Source of the DNA: Sacculina carcini
Lineage: Eukaryota; Arthropoda; Thecostraca; Sacculinidae
NCBI GenBank assembly: GCA_916048095.2
Contig: OU696576.1
Coordinates: 1,963,501-2,027,500, forward strand
Length of the DNA stretch: 64,000 nt
Direction of reading: 5' to 3'
Of this stretch, positions 53,352-63,758 are shown in pieces. The position numbers were made by a program, and so were the translations under genes. Each line of letters begins with the position of its first letter. Within the stretch, counting starts at the first letter, position 1. The notes under the pieces are model-generated. The model was not told the DNA's origin, did no database searches, and worked only from the letters and a program-made list of their open reading frames with translations.

Positions 53352-53517
53352 ATGGGTTATGTATTGATCTGTCATGATTGTGTGTGTCATATTGTCTTTG
53401 TGTATTTTTTCTCTTTCTCTTTCTCTTATTCTCCACGTTCAAAGTGCACAGGGGCTGCATGATGCAGTTTATAGCGCTTGCTCTCTTCCTGCGTCACTTT
53501 GTTCGTTTTGTTCAATA
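52251..53517 (+). mobile_element. LINE-A 5'-truncated copy (block B)
   Basis: The 209-codon RT C-terminal frame (52271-52900) is open, with substitutions LGHRR to LVHRR and NKVLRN to NNVLRN. The 3' UTR has fewer of the 130-bp units than block A. It ends TTTGTTCAATAATT against the transposase element. Confidence 0.8.
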
Positions 53518-53530
53518 ATTCTAATCTAAT

Positions 53531-54457
53531 CTAATTCTGCGAAATGGCATAATTTCTGCTAGTCAAAATTGTTGGCAGCTGGTCGGTTAGTTTTCTTTTC
53601 ACCTCGCTCTTCAATTGGGACCACACCATCTCGATGGCATTCATCATCGGGCTGTATGGAGCCAGACGTAGAAAATGATGAGATTTGTACTCGTCCTCGG
53701 CGAACACTAGCTCAATTTGATTGTGGCATGGTGCATTATCAACCACAAGCACCACGGGTCCGCCAAACGTTATTTTTGCCGCCTGGAGACATTGGCGCAC
53801 AAACTCGTTCGCATCATTGATTTTGTGCGATCCTCGGCGGATTTGATGATGAAGAAGCCCTTGATTGGTTATGCAGCCAATAACATGTACATTTGCTCCA
53901 CGACTACCAGCTGCGACGGTCGTGCATCGTGACCCGGCTCTTGATCGACCGTAATTGCGCGAAATAAACATATTGAAGTTGGTTTCGTCCATATATATGA
54001 CGGGGAGCATGTTGGATTGCAGTTCCAACAATCTCCTTGCATATTCTGCTCGTTTCTGCTTGTTTTGTATTGAGTTTGCCCTTTCAGGTTCAAATCGTAT
54101 TTGCTTGATTGTGAAGAGCATCTTTTCAAGCTGACGGCGAATACACTCCTTAGAAACTTGTACGTTGAATTGCTGGCGAATTTTCTCCGTTATTTCTTTT
54201 AGCGTAATACGCGGGTTTTCCTCCACACAATCTTCCATACACTTTATGTGGTCCTCATGTATTTTCCTTTGCCTTGAGCCTCCACGAGAGTCTTCATGGT
54301 CTTCATTAGATATCCAGCGATAAGCAGTTGATTTGGCGACTCCCAACGTTCTAGCCAGCTGCCTCCAGTCACCGCCCGACGAATGTGCAGCCACTATTTG
54401 AATTTTTTTGTCTTTGGAGTCAGATTTTTTAATATAATTCACGGTACGCCCGCTCAT
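53531..54457 (-). CDS. Tc1/mariner-superfamily transposase (DD35E), C-terminus cut short
   Basis: The likely start is ATG at 54457 (MSGRTVNYIKKSDSKDKK), giving 308 residues. An N-terminal helix-turn-helix (WRQLARTLGVAKSTAYRWIS) is followed by a second DNA-binding segment. The catalytic core has VIYMDETNFNMF (Asp), VVLVVDNAPCHNQIEL (Asp) and SPMMNAIEMVW (Glu), with 35 residues between the second Asp and the Glu. All three catalytic residues are present and the frame is open. The protein ends soon after KSEVKRKL, shorter than I recall for the family, and the element abuts the LINE-A tail of block B about 13 bp after the stop, so its C-terminus and one end were probably lost. No terminal inverted repeats were identified. 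Confidence 0.82.
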   Translation of the reverse strand: MSGRTVNYIKKSDSKDKKIQIVAAHSSGGDWRQLARTLGVAKSTAYRWISNEDHEDSRGGSRQRKIHEDHIKCMEDCVEENPRITLKEITEKIRQQFNVQVSKECIRRQLEKMLFTIKQIRFEPERANSIQNKQKRAEYARRLLELQSNMLPVIYMDETNFNMFISRNYGRSRAGSRCTTVAAGSRGANVHVIGCITNQGLLHHQIRRGSHKINDANEFVRQCLQAAKITFGGPVVLVVDNAPCHNQIELVFAEDEYKSHHFLRLAPYSPMMNAIEMVWSQLKSEVKRKLTDQLPTILTSRNYAISQN

Positions 54458-54744
54458 TATAATTGGCTCAAAAACAACTGTGATATCAAAACACGCAATG
54501 CAAATATGTGATGCGGGAAACGAAAACACAGCGTCAGCCTTCAATATTCCAGCTATAACCGGCCTGAAGCAGAAACTCGAGAACTTTTCACAAATATATC
54601 ACTTATTAGACAAATTTATTAAAAATAATCAAGTGTTGGGTGATTTATTCGGTGATTTTATTTCGTGAAAAAACATTAAAATCATAATAAATTATTCGAA
54701 AATGTCTTCAGCTTATTATTTTCAGTTCAACGCAATGTTTCAGT

Positions 54745-54850
54745 CTCATTTTGAAGTTGATTAGTCCCATTTTGAAGTTGATTATCCCATTTTGAAGTTG
54801 ATTGTTCTCATTTTGAAGTTGACTATTCTCATTTTGAAGTTGACTAATCA
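54745..54850 (+). repeat. 21-bp tandem repeat array, left
   Basis: Five units of TCTCATTTTGAAGTTGATTA with small changes. The same unit forms an array at 58495-58594. Confidence 0.9.
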
Positions 54851-54930
54851 TATCTTGAAATTTCATAATAAGATTTATGATTCAGATAATAATTAAGCTT
54901 GATATTATTAAGATAATTAAGCTTGATTAA

Positions 54931-57804
54931 GCTCCTCATCACGACTTTTCTCAACGTCTTCCCTCTCATAACTCTCTTCCTTTTAGTAAGCACATTTCTC
55001 TTGGCTTGTTCAATACCAGATCGGCCCGTAACAAATCCTTGCATATATCTGATGCACTACTCTCCAATCAACTTTCTCTCTTGTTCTTAACCGAGACATG
55101 GCTCCTGGAGAGCGACGTTCCCACGTTTAGAGCTCATCTTCCCCCGTCTTTTAATTTCTTCCATGCCTGTCGATCTCTTTCTTCATCATTGAAACCTTCG
55201 GGCGGTGGAGTTGGCGTCATTTTCAATGCCTCGCTTTCCCTCTCCACCCTCACAGAATTCAATTTTACATCTCCTGCTTTCGAATTTTTAGTACTCTGTC
55301 TGTCTCTACCAGCACTTCCCACCCTGGGTATTATAGTGGTATACCGTCATAATAATTCTGGTACCGCCTCACTCTTCCTGTCTGACTTTGACGAATTCAT
55401 CTCACTACTTTCCCAACATTTCTCTGATAACTATATTCTGCTAGGCGACTTCAACATCTGGGTTGATCGCCCTTCGTCTCAAACTCTCATACGTGATTTT
55501 ATTTCTCTGCTCGACTCTTGGGATCTTCTCGTCTTGAACTCAGGTGCTACCCATACTTCTGGTCACACGCTGGATCTCATTATTTCCACTCCGACTTCTT
55601 CGAAACTCATTTCCCCAGACATACTCACCCACCCCCCAGATCCTCTTTTTTCTGACCATAGCCTTATCACATTTCAACTTTTTTCCCCTCGTTCTCCCAA
55701 ATCTTCCTCTAGGGTTATTCTTTCACGCAACTACAAGAATTTCAATTCTTCTCACTTCTCCTCTCTTGTCGAACGCTTCCTATCTCCTCTTAGTTATGTT
55801 TTCCTCAGTCCTCTATCACTCCCAAACTTTATCTCAGATTACCTCTCAAATATAAATGATCTTATCTTTCCACTCCGTGAAATCAAAGTTATCTGCGAAT
55901 CTCCACCCCCTCCTTGGTGGTCCTCAGATCTGCGCCTCCTGCGCTCCAAATGCCGTCGTACGGAGCGTCTCTGGAGGCGCTTTCGCTCTCCTTCGTCCTG
56001 GTCAACCTTTTGCTCGGCTCGAAATTCCTTCCTCGCCTCTCTTGCTTCCGCCAAATCCATTTATTTCACATCTCACCTATCCTCACTGGGAAAGGGTTCA
56101 CACTCTCGGTGGTCCACTCTGAAATCAATAACTGGTAGTGCCTCCCGGAGTCCAATAATGATTTCAGCTGATCAATTCTCCTCTTTTTTCACTCAAAAAA
56201 TTGATACAATACTCTCAAATATTCCAAAAAGTCATTTTCCTCTATCATTTCCTACCTCCTCAAATTCTATTTCGGCCTTCGTACCAATTTCTCCCTATAA
56301 AACATCTCGTTTTCTCCTCAAACTCCGCAACAAAAGAAGCCCCTCGGATCCTATTAATTTTTCCGCTCTCTCTGATTCGATCCTCCTCCTTGCTCCCATT
56401 CTCACCCATATGGTTAATTCCTCTTTTCTTCATGGTCAATTTCTAGCTTCTAAGCATGCTATAATCACACCCATACTGAAGAAGCCTAATGCTGATCCTG
56501 CCATCCCCTCCAACTATCGTCCTATATCTATGCTTACGCTTCCTTCTAAACTTCTTGAACACGCTATCCTTGAACAACTTCGTCCGATTATTACTCCGGT
56601 CCTTGATCCTTGTCAATCAGGCTTCATGTCAAATCATTCAACTGAAACTCTCCTTATTCGCCTCACTAATGACATTTTTTCCAACTTTTCCTTCGGCAAA
56701 TCTGTTCTGCTAATATCATTAGATTTTTCATCTGCCTTTGATCTCGTCAATCATTCCATTCTTTGTGAAGATCTCGCCCATATTGGCCTTTCTTCCTCAG
56801 CTCTTTCTCTTGTCTCTTCCTACCTTCATAAACGTTCCTTTTCTGTCCGCTGTAATTCCCGGATGTCTGTCAATGTTCCGTTGACTTCTGGCGTCCCACA
56901 GGGTTCTCTCCTGGGACCACTCCTTTTCAACCTCTACGTCTCGTCCCTTTGTTCTGTCCTCAGAGAATACCCTATTTCCTTTCACGTCTATGCTGACGAT
57001 GTACAAATTTACTTTCCCTTATCTTTACATAATTCTTCTTTATTATCTAAACTTATTTCCCATATTTCGTCATGGGCTGCCTCCAGATACCTCCTTCTTA
57101 ATAACGACAAAACTGTCTACTTAGCTTTTCATCCTCCAAGGATAACCCCTACCACTGTCTCCTTGCCTCTAGCTGCTCAAATTCGCAACCTTGGCATCAC
57201 ATTTGATCCAACAATATCATTTTCTCAACACTTTTCTCAACTCACTCGCTCTTGCCGCTTCATTCTGAGAAAATTGTATCCCATACGTTCTCTTTTGGAC
57301 GAATCTTCGGCTGTTCTTCTCGTCAATTCTTACATTTTCACTCGCCTAGATTACTGTAACTCCTTGTTTTTTCACCTTCCCCTCAAAAGTATCCGCCATC
57401 TACAATCCATTATCAACCTTGCCTGTCGCTTCGTTCTTAAACTTCCTCCCAAAACGCCTACTTCAGCTCACCTTCACCGCCTTGGTTGGCTCACTGCTCA
57501 TTTCCGAATTCGCTACAAAATTTGCTGTTTGGTGTACAAAATCCTTCACTGTCCTTCACCCCCGGCCTATCTACGCTCACTACTTCTGGTTCAAGAGAGT
57601 ACTTCTGGTTCACGTCGCCATCCTACTCCTCTAATCTGTCCCCCTGCGTTGAACCAATCCACTTGGTCTGCGAAATCATTCTTTTTTTCTGCACCCCGCA
57701 TTTATAATTCACTTCCTCCTCGCCTCCTCCGAATGAAATCCTACTCATCTTTCTCCTCTGAGCTGCACAAACATTTCCTTTCTTTGGCCTCAGAGTCTTC
57801 TTAA
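54931..57804 (+). CDS. LINE ORF2 (endonuclease and RT), 5'-truncated, otherwise open
   Basis: Open from after a TAA at 54928 to TAA at 57802, about 957 codons, with no ATG near its start, which suggests 5' truncation inside ORF2. The endonuclease has LGLFNTRSARNK, LFLTETWLL, ILLGDFNIWVD (about 55437) and FSDHSLITF (about 55648). The RT has FLASKHAIITPILKKPNADP, SNYRPISMLTLPSKLLEH, ISLDFSSAFDLVNHS, TSGVPQGSLLGPLLFNLYVS and FHVYADDVQIYFP (YADD, about 56992). It is CR1/L2-like and related to LINE-B. All catalytic motifs are present. Usual initiation is missing, so mobility of this copy is unlikely. Confidence 0.88.
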   Translation, partial: APHHDFSQRLPSHNSLPFSKHISLGLFNTRSARNKSLHISDALLSNQLSLLFLTETWLLESDVPTFRAHLPPSFNFFHACRSLSSSLKPSGGGVGVIFNASLSLSTLTEFNFTSPAFEFLVLCLSLPALPTLGIIVVYRHNNSGTASLFLSDFDEFISLLSQHFSDNYILLGDFNIWVDRPSSQTLIRDFISLLDSWDLLVLNSGATHTSGHTLDLIISTPTSSKLISPDILTHPPDPLFSDHSLITFQLFSPRSPKSSSRVILSRNYKNFNSSHFSSLVERFLSPLSYVFLSPLSLPNFISDYLSNINDLIFPLREIKVICESPPPPWWSSDLRLLRSKCRRTERLWRRFRSPSSWSTFCSARNSFLASLASAKSIYFTSHLSSLGKGSHSRWSTLKSITGSASRSPIMISADQFSSFFTQKIDTILSNIPKSHFPLSFPTSSNSISAFVPISPYKTSRFLLKLRNKRSPSDPINFSALSDSILLLAPILTHMVNSSFLHGQFLASKHAIITPILKKPNADPAIPSNYRPISMLTLPSKLLEHAILEQLRPIITPVLDPCQSGFMSNHSTETLLIRLTNDIFSNFSFGKSVLLISLDFSSAFDLVNHSILCEDLAHIGLSSSALSLVSSYLHKRSFSVRCNSRMSVNVPLTSGVPQGSLLGPLLFNLYVSSLCSVLREYPISFHVYADDVQIYFPLSLHNSSLLSKLISHISSWAASRYLLLNNDKTVYLAFHPPRITPTTVSLPLAAQIRNLGITFDPTISFSQHFSQLTRSCRFILRKLYPIRSLLDESSAVLLVNSYIFTRLDYCNSLFFHLPLKSIRHLQSIINLACRFVLKLPPKTPTSAHLHRLGWLTAHFRIRYKICCLVYKILHCPSPPAYLRSLLLVQESTSGSRRHPTPLICPPALNQSTWSAKSFFFSAPRIYNSLPPRLLRMKSYSSFSSELHKHFLSLASESS

Positions 57805-58097
57805 GTTTACTTGTTGGCAATGTTATAATTGATTTATTCTTCCTATTGATATTGATTTAATCCGTTTTTCCTTTTATTTAATGATTTATCTCTTTTTTGC
57901 ACATTTTAGTTACATATTCCGGACTCATAATTGCTACATGTTTGTGTTTCTGTTCTGCGCTGCATGTTTTTACTTCACCCAACCTGCGCAATTGACCAAA
58001 TTTCCCACTTGCTCCAGTATTATTTTGCGTATCGCGCGCTTGTAACTATTGTGTGCGCTATATTAAATACATGTTTGTTGTTGTTGTTGTTGTTGAT
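57805..58097 (+). repeat. 3' UTR and (TTG)n tail of the LINE
   Basis: Ends GTGCGCTATATTAAATACAT then about seven TTG units. The same tail is found on the SINE-like element at 25240-25280, so that element could be mobilised by this LINE family. Confidence 0.75.
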
Positions 58098-58604
58098 ATT
58101 AATATTTTATACTGTAAAACAGTGTTATGAGTATTTAAATGCAGTTTTAAAGTTATTATCATGTTCGTATATACGTATCTCTGAAACTGAGGAGAATGAT
58201 TGTCATACATTTGTGAATTTTTTCATACTATTTCAACAAAAATTCATTCACAAAAATGTGCTTTATCTCAAACATATGCAGTCAATATTTAAATACGCAC
58301 AATTGTTTACTGGAACTCAATTATATATAAGATTTCATTGTTGTATTTGTACCACACTTACATGCTTTATTTTTGTTTCGATCTATTTATTTATTTATAT
58401 TTTTGTGTTCGTATTATACTGTGGTTTGCTTAGCTAATGTCATGAAAATACTTTCAGTAATAATTCACTGGATATATTGCGATAAACATCTTGGTCTCAT
58501 TTTGAAGTTGACTATTCTCATTTTGAAGTTGATTATTCTCATTTTGAAGTTGACTGTTCCCATTTTGAAGTTGATTATTCTCATTTTGAAGTTGAAATGG
58601 TATA
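58098..58604 (+). other. Unassigned DNA and right 21-bp array
   Basis: 58098-58490 is AT-rich without recognised genes; only short frames occur. 58495-58594 is the second array of TCTCATTTTGAAGTTGAYTA units in the same orientation as the left array. Block C starts right after it at TAGTACAATTTGGCAG. Confidence 0.65.
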
Positions 58605-60659
58605 GTACAATTTGGCAGATTTTATAACAAGTTCATTAAGACGGTTCAGTACTATGAACATCGATGATAGTCTTATATGGAAATAATCCTACGAGTGGTC
58701 AAGAGGCTCACTTTTCGTGACTGCTTTACACCGTATCCACACTTTTGAAGTCGTCAATGATTTCGTAGCGCGTCGAGTGGCGCTAATGAAGTTGACTCTA
58801 ACAAATATCTGATACTAAACACAATTTCTTCTACAAATAGCTGAAAAAGATAGTTCTGAATATCCAACAGCAACAAATGAAGTGAGAAAACGGTCTGGTT
58901 ATCAGGTGGCCACACGCAGATTATATGATAATGTGGTTTATAGATATATGAATTGGGATGACAATCTGATGCATATTTTGTGTTTCAAAACTTATTCCTG
59001 ATCTGTGATAATTGTATAACAAGTTTATCGTGAAAATTTTACAAATTCAATTTGTTTGAGTGGTAAAAATCTGGGAAATATGGCCTTGTGGCCAAAAATC
59101 GTGAAACCTTCGTCGCTATATTTCTAAAAAATATTTCATACACAGCGGTTTTGAAGCAAATTGAACCATAATTCCAACCCACTGATACATAGTTTCAACC
59201 CACACATAGTTTCAACCCACTGATCCCCCAACTGGATCCGCCAGTGCCTTCTGCTGCCACATGGAAAAAACACCACGGATATTGCGCAGGAAGCAGCCAA
59301 CCGCCGCACGAGGGACAGGTTTATGGGGCAGCTTGAGGGATTTATTTTGTCAAAATATTAATAGACATATTTCAATTTAGACTTTATATGGGTTTACTCT
59401 ATTTCTTAATAAATATTTATTCCTAGTCTTTTGTGAATTGTATATTTAGTTTTATTGTATGAATTGTTCCACACAACAGGCGGGCTTAAATGACAGACTT
59501 TTCATTGGTTTAGTCTTTTGCTTCTTAAATTGTGCTCCTATAGTTTATGAGATGTTCCGCACGACGAGTCGGTTTCAATGCTAGAAGCAGAGTAAAAACA
59601 AAATGAGCCCTGAAAATGCGATTAGCTATATTCATTGCATTGCACTGTAAAACGTTATCATTGACAGAACGGAAGATATTTCTAATCGATCAGGAATTTG
59701 TGCGTCATTTGTGCATTATTCTGTGACTGAAGCAAACAAACAAACAAACAAACAAACATATATTTGATATAGCGCCAAGTAGAGCTCATAGATGGGAAAT
59801 AAATGAGCCAGCAAAAATAACACACATGATAAAAAAGAGAAAAACGGGTATAAAACAGCAAAAGAAATGTCTCACACAGTAAAATACATCACATCACACA
59901 TCACATTATACATTAACATATATTAACACTGGTAACCAAGAAAAACGAATGTAGAGAGAACAAGATTTAGTGCTGTCGGAATGGAGGAGTTAGAGGTGTG
60001 GGTAAAGATGACAAAAATTTTTGCAGAGCAAAACCGTCATTGCATGCTATATCGACAGCATGCAGCCGAAAAATCCGGCAAGTTGTAGCAATCATGCACC
60101 AGCCACGTGCTCTTTGGATTTTTTCACTAGGCTGCATGTGCTTTAGTGATGTTGAAATGTTCTGCTGGAATGCTCTGGTCTATTCCGTGCTCACATGTTC
60201 TGAAAAAGCCAGATTGCATGTTGAAAATATGTAAGCGTGGCTGCGCAAATGCATTGAACCGGAATGGAAAATGATGCAAACACCGTGCGTCTGCACTTTG
60301 AATACAAAATGCACATGATTCACACACAAAAAATTGTGTAGAGCAGAGTTTATCAACGTGGGCTATATAGCCACCTTGGGGCCCAATGGGATTTTTCGGG
60401 GGTCATAAGACGAAATTAACAAAATGGGGACCACCCTGTTTTCTCACGGACCACGAAAGATATATGTTGAAAGCATTAATTCCTATATGATACTATTGTC
60501 GATGTTGTACATTTCAATCGTGTGATCTGCCGCGACAATGAGACCTCGGTGTTTGCCTGGCGCGTGTATTTGATTCTCCTAAATCCGTGTATCTCTGTTT
60601 GCTAATCACACCAGTCTATCTTAAGTACACACATTTTAATTAATAATCATAGAGATATA

Positions 60660-60866
60660 TTACGTATTATTCATACAGTCATGTAAAAGGTAACATAAAA
60701 TCGGAATATACCACTTGTTGCTCCTGATTGAGACTCTGTATTTGTTGACATTCTGATCCAGACGATCAACTCCTCCCATGTACGAATTATACTTCTTCAT
60801 CATATTGGGCATATCCACGTGTATTCTCTTCGCTTTCGCACAATAACTCTCATTTTTTTGCGGAAA
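60660..60866 (-). pseudogene. piggyBac transposase C-terminal fragment (block C)
   Basis: Same as in block B; one further change just upstream (FFFPQKN for FFFPKKN). Confidence 0.8.
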
Positions 60867-61155
60867 AAAGAACACCGTTCTGACTGGAGACCATGGTACG
60901 GCACGGTACGAAATTATGGTACGGTACGATTGAAATTCGGGCAAAAGTACGGAGCGAAATTTTCTCGGAAGTACGGTACGGTACGAAAGTACAAAACTTA
61001 TTTCATACCGTACCGTACCTTTTTCGTACTTAAGGGAATGAGTCACAAGCGTGCATCATTGGGTCGAATTAAGTCCAACATAATTGGTGAGAAGCTAACA
61101 TTTATAATTGCTGGGGGATCAGGCTCAGATAGGTGTTTTAAAAGGCTTTTAAAAC

Positions 61156-61574
61156 GGGGAGCGTCCTGCAATGCTGCATTTCCACAACTCGCCTGCGCGA
61201 GCGCCAGGAGACAAACACAACACAACAGAGACGATTTTGTATGCACTTGCTACGCTAGAAAATCGAGTACCGACGGAAAATAACGCTTCCCGATCATTAG
61301 CAAAATTAGAAATCAACAAAGAATTGTAATTTTCAAAATTTAATGGACAATTTAGCAATTTTTCCTTTATTTACCAGATACATTTATTCAATTTACAATT
61401 CAATTAAATAATTTGAATTGTCTTGATTGGAATATTTTCTGTCAATCTGGTAATTTTTGGTTTCCGCTGCAAGTGCTCATGATGTGTAAGCTTTGCGAAA
61501 GGTGAATTGAGAAACTTGTGTTTCCAGCGGTCTATAGAAATGGAAAAGTTTCAAAGGCATTGTTCAGTTATAAT
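61156..61574 (-). pseudogene. TMEM45-like exon 2 edge plus intron 1 fragment (block C)
   Basis: Same captured segment and joints as in blocks A and B. Confidence 0.85.
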
Positions 61575-62392
61575 GTGTTTCTCGGTCTCGCACATTGAAT
61601 CCATCGTTCACTTCTTTGTTGGTTAATGGCTGCGCAGTGGAAGAATGTAACGCAGTCGATATCCTTGGAATTCGATTCGATTCAAGGCTGACTTTTGAGA
61701 AACATGTGCGTCGTCTTGTGGTTTTCGCTCCTCAGAAACTTGGAATTATTCGAAAATATCGTGTACTCAATGATCGTTCGATATCTGCCTCGTGTTTGCG
61801 CTGCTTCGTTCTTCCTGTTCTCAAGTACTGTGCTCCTGTTTGGTCGTCAACTGCTGATTCGCATCTCTGGCTCATTGACAGAGTTGGCTCCTCCGCCATC
61901 TTCCTCTGTGGTGGAGATGCATGCTGGAATCTTGGTCATCGTAGGGATATCTCCAACGTTTGTATGCTGTTCAAGATATTGACCAACGAAAGACACCCTC
62001 TACACGGTGCTGTGTCTCATCAGCGACACTTTGCTAAGGTCACTCGACTGGCAGTAAATTTACATTCGCTCTGCCTACAAGAGCCAAAATGCAGAACGAA
62101 TCAGTTTAAGCGTAGTTTCGTTGCCAGCTCTGTGCGTTTGTGGAATTGGTTGGATGAGGGTGTGTGCAGGGCCAGCACAGTCCGATCATTCAAAAGTGCT
62201 GCCAACAAAGTTTTGAGAAATTGACGAGTTTAGTTCCACCTAAATTATATATTTGTTCATTTATTTGAGACTTATTTTGAGATTGACCTATGTATTTATT
62301 TATTTATATTTTTTATGGATCGTTTTGTGATGTGTGTGTATGTGTGTGTGCGACTATCGTGTATGTGTGTTTGTGCGAGTGCGTTTATGATA

Positions 62393-62426
<34 letters not shown>

Positions 62427-62900
62427 TTCTTGCGAGTTAATCTAGTCAAATAGTTGTTCTGCACTTCTCGTGCAGCATATTGTGCAATTTCTTTTGAGCT
62501 AGTCATTTTCGTATGTATTATATCAATTGTATGTTTGTGTGTATGTGTGTGTGTGTGTTTGTGTGTGTGTTTGCTGCAAATTAATCTAGTCAAAATTGTT
62601 GTACGTCAGTTCTCGTGCAGCATATTGTGCAATTTCTTTTGATCTAGTCATTTTCTTATGTATTATATCAATTGTATGTTTGTGTGTATGTGTGTGTGTG
62701 TGTGTTTGTGTGTGTGTGGATGGGTGATGTATTGATCTGTCATGATTGTGTGTGTCATATTGTCTTTGTGTATTTTTTCTCTTTCTGTTTCTCTTATTCT
62801 CCACGTTCAAAGTGCGCAGGGGCTGCATGATGCAGTTTATAGCGCTTGCGCTCTTCCTGTGTCACTTTGTTCGTTTTGTTCAATAATAATAATAATAATA
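61575..62900 (+). mobile_element. LINE-A 5'-truncated copy (block C)
   Basis: The open 209-codon RT C-terminal frame (61595-62224) equals that of block A in its protein. The 3' UTR and a longer (AAT)n tail run to 62900. Confidence 0.8.
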
Positions 62901-63497
62901 ATATCCCATAACATTTAAACCCGTCCTGCATTCTATATTTCTACAGTGAACCTATATTTACCGATAAAATATATTAATAATTAATGGTGCGTCATTGTCA
63001 GTTGTTGAGAAATAGAGAAAAAGGTAAAGAAAATCGGACGCCCGAAGTTTAAATAAAATTTTGAATGTAGATTGAAATTTTGTCATTTTTGCATGTTTCA
63101 TATTTAATTTTTGAATATGAATTATAGCCTGTCTTATAGAACAGAAAATTATCTACACAGTGGTATAGTCTGTATAGCTGTATCGTTGCTGGTTTATGAG
63201 GAGTAGATGGCAGAATATTGACCAGAATTTTCGCATTTTTCAAGTTTCGTTTTGTCTTTTCACCGCTATAATTTTTTTTGGTTTTATTTTTGAAAATTTA
63301 TATTTAACCGGTCGTGTAGACAAATTTTTTTTCAACGTGATGGTATTAATTTTTAGAGGGTACACCAAGTGGTGGCCGAGTAATAGCTGGCAGAAAATGG
63401 ACCACGAAGGGTGGGACAGACACACACACAGACACACACACAGAGGATCTGTTTTATGTATATAGATGTGTGTGTGTGTGTGTGTGTGCGGTCGCAG

Positions 63498-63758
63498 AAG
63501 ATTGACGGGTGCAACAAAATGACGTGTCGCCGTTGCGGTCAGTGTTTTTGTTGGCTGTGCGGCCAGGCGGTGTCGCAGCAGCGGCCGTACGAGCACTTCA
63601 ACTTGCCTGATTCACCGTGCTATCAGCGGCTGTTTAGCGACGTTCCTCAAGAAGACCACTTTGAGGACAATGACGCCGACGCGCCGGACGATCAGCTCGA
63701 CTGGCAACCATTGTTGGCTTTGGACGATGACAGCGAGTTTGGTATTTTTGTCGAGTGA
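63498..63758 (+). CDS. RNF14: Duplicate RNF14-like terminal exon
   Basis: Preceded by the same (TG)n and GGTCGCAG acceptor. It encodes exactly the same 86 residues as 20439-20699, including the catalytic-type Cys at 63510-63512. By eye the two exons differ at three sites (CGA/CGT, GTC/GTT, GAT/GAC), all synonymous. No copy of the upstream exon (2251-2423) is present between them, so this exon could act as an alternative last exon of the same gene about 61 kb from the donor at 2424, belong to an incomplete paralogue, or be untranscribed. Confidence 0.75.
   Translation, partial: KIDGCNKMTCRRCGQCFCWLCGQAVSQQRPYEHFNLPDSPCYQRLFSDVPQEDHFEDNDADAPDDQLDWQPLLALDDDSEFGIFVE

Larger units (their letters stand above)
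48718..53517 (+). repeat. Low-copy repeat block B (longest form)
   Basis: 4.8 kb. 48718-48973 equals 37445-37693. 49268-53517 equals 58605-62890. 50742-53517 equals block A. The middle (48974-50741) holds a 105-codon frame of unknown origin (48902-49216), inverted GC cores at 50138 and 50227, (AAAC)n at 50410-50435 and a LINE-type tail in reverse (GATATAGCGCCAAGTAGAGC). Differences from block C are few and mostly single bases, so the duplication is recent. Confidence 0.85.
58605..62900 (+). repeat. Low-copy repeat block C
   Basis: Equals block B from 49268, with about 20 bp missing near 59325 and scattered substitutions. The unit 49268-58604 followed by this copy has the form of a tandem duplication with period about 9.34 kb. 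It ends in the LINE-A (AAT)n tail, directly at the boundary of the 43-kb duplication. Confidence 0.85.

Noticed and set aside
57931..58437. 168-codon hydrophobic frame after the LINE
   Set aside because: It lies across the LINE 3' UTR, the (TTG)n tail and AT-rich DNA, so it is not a single coding unit.
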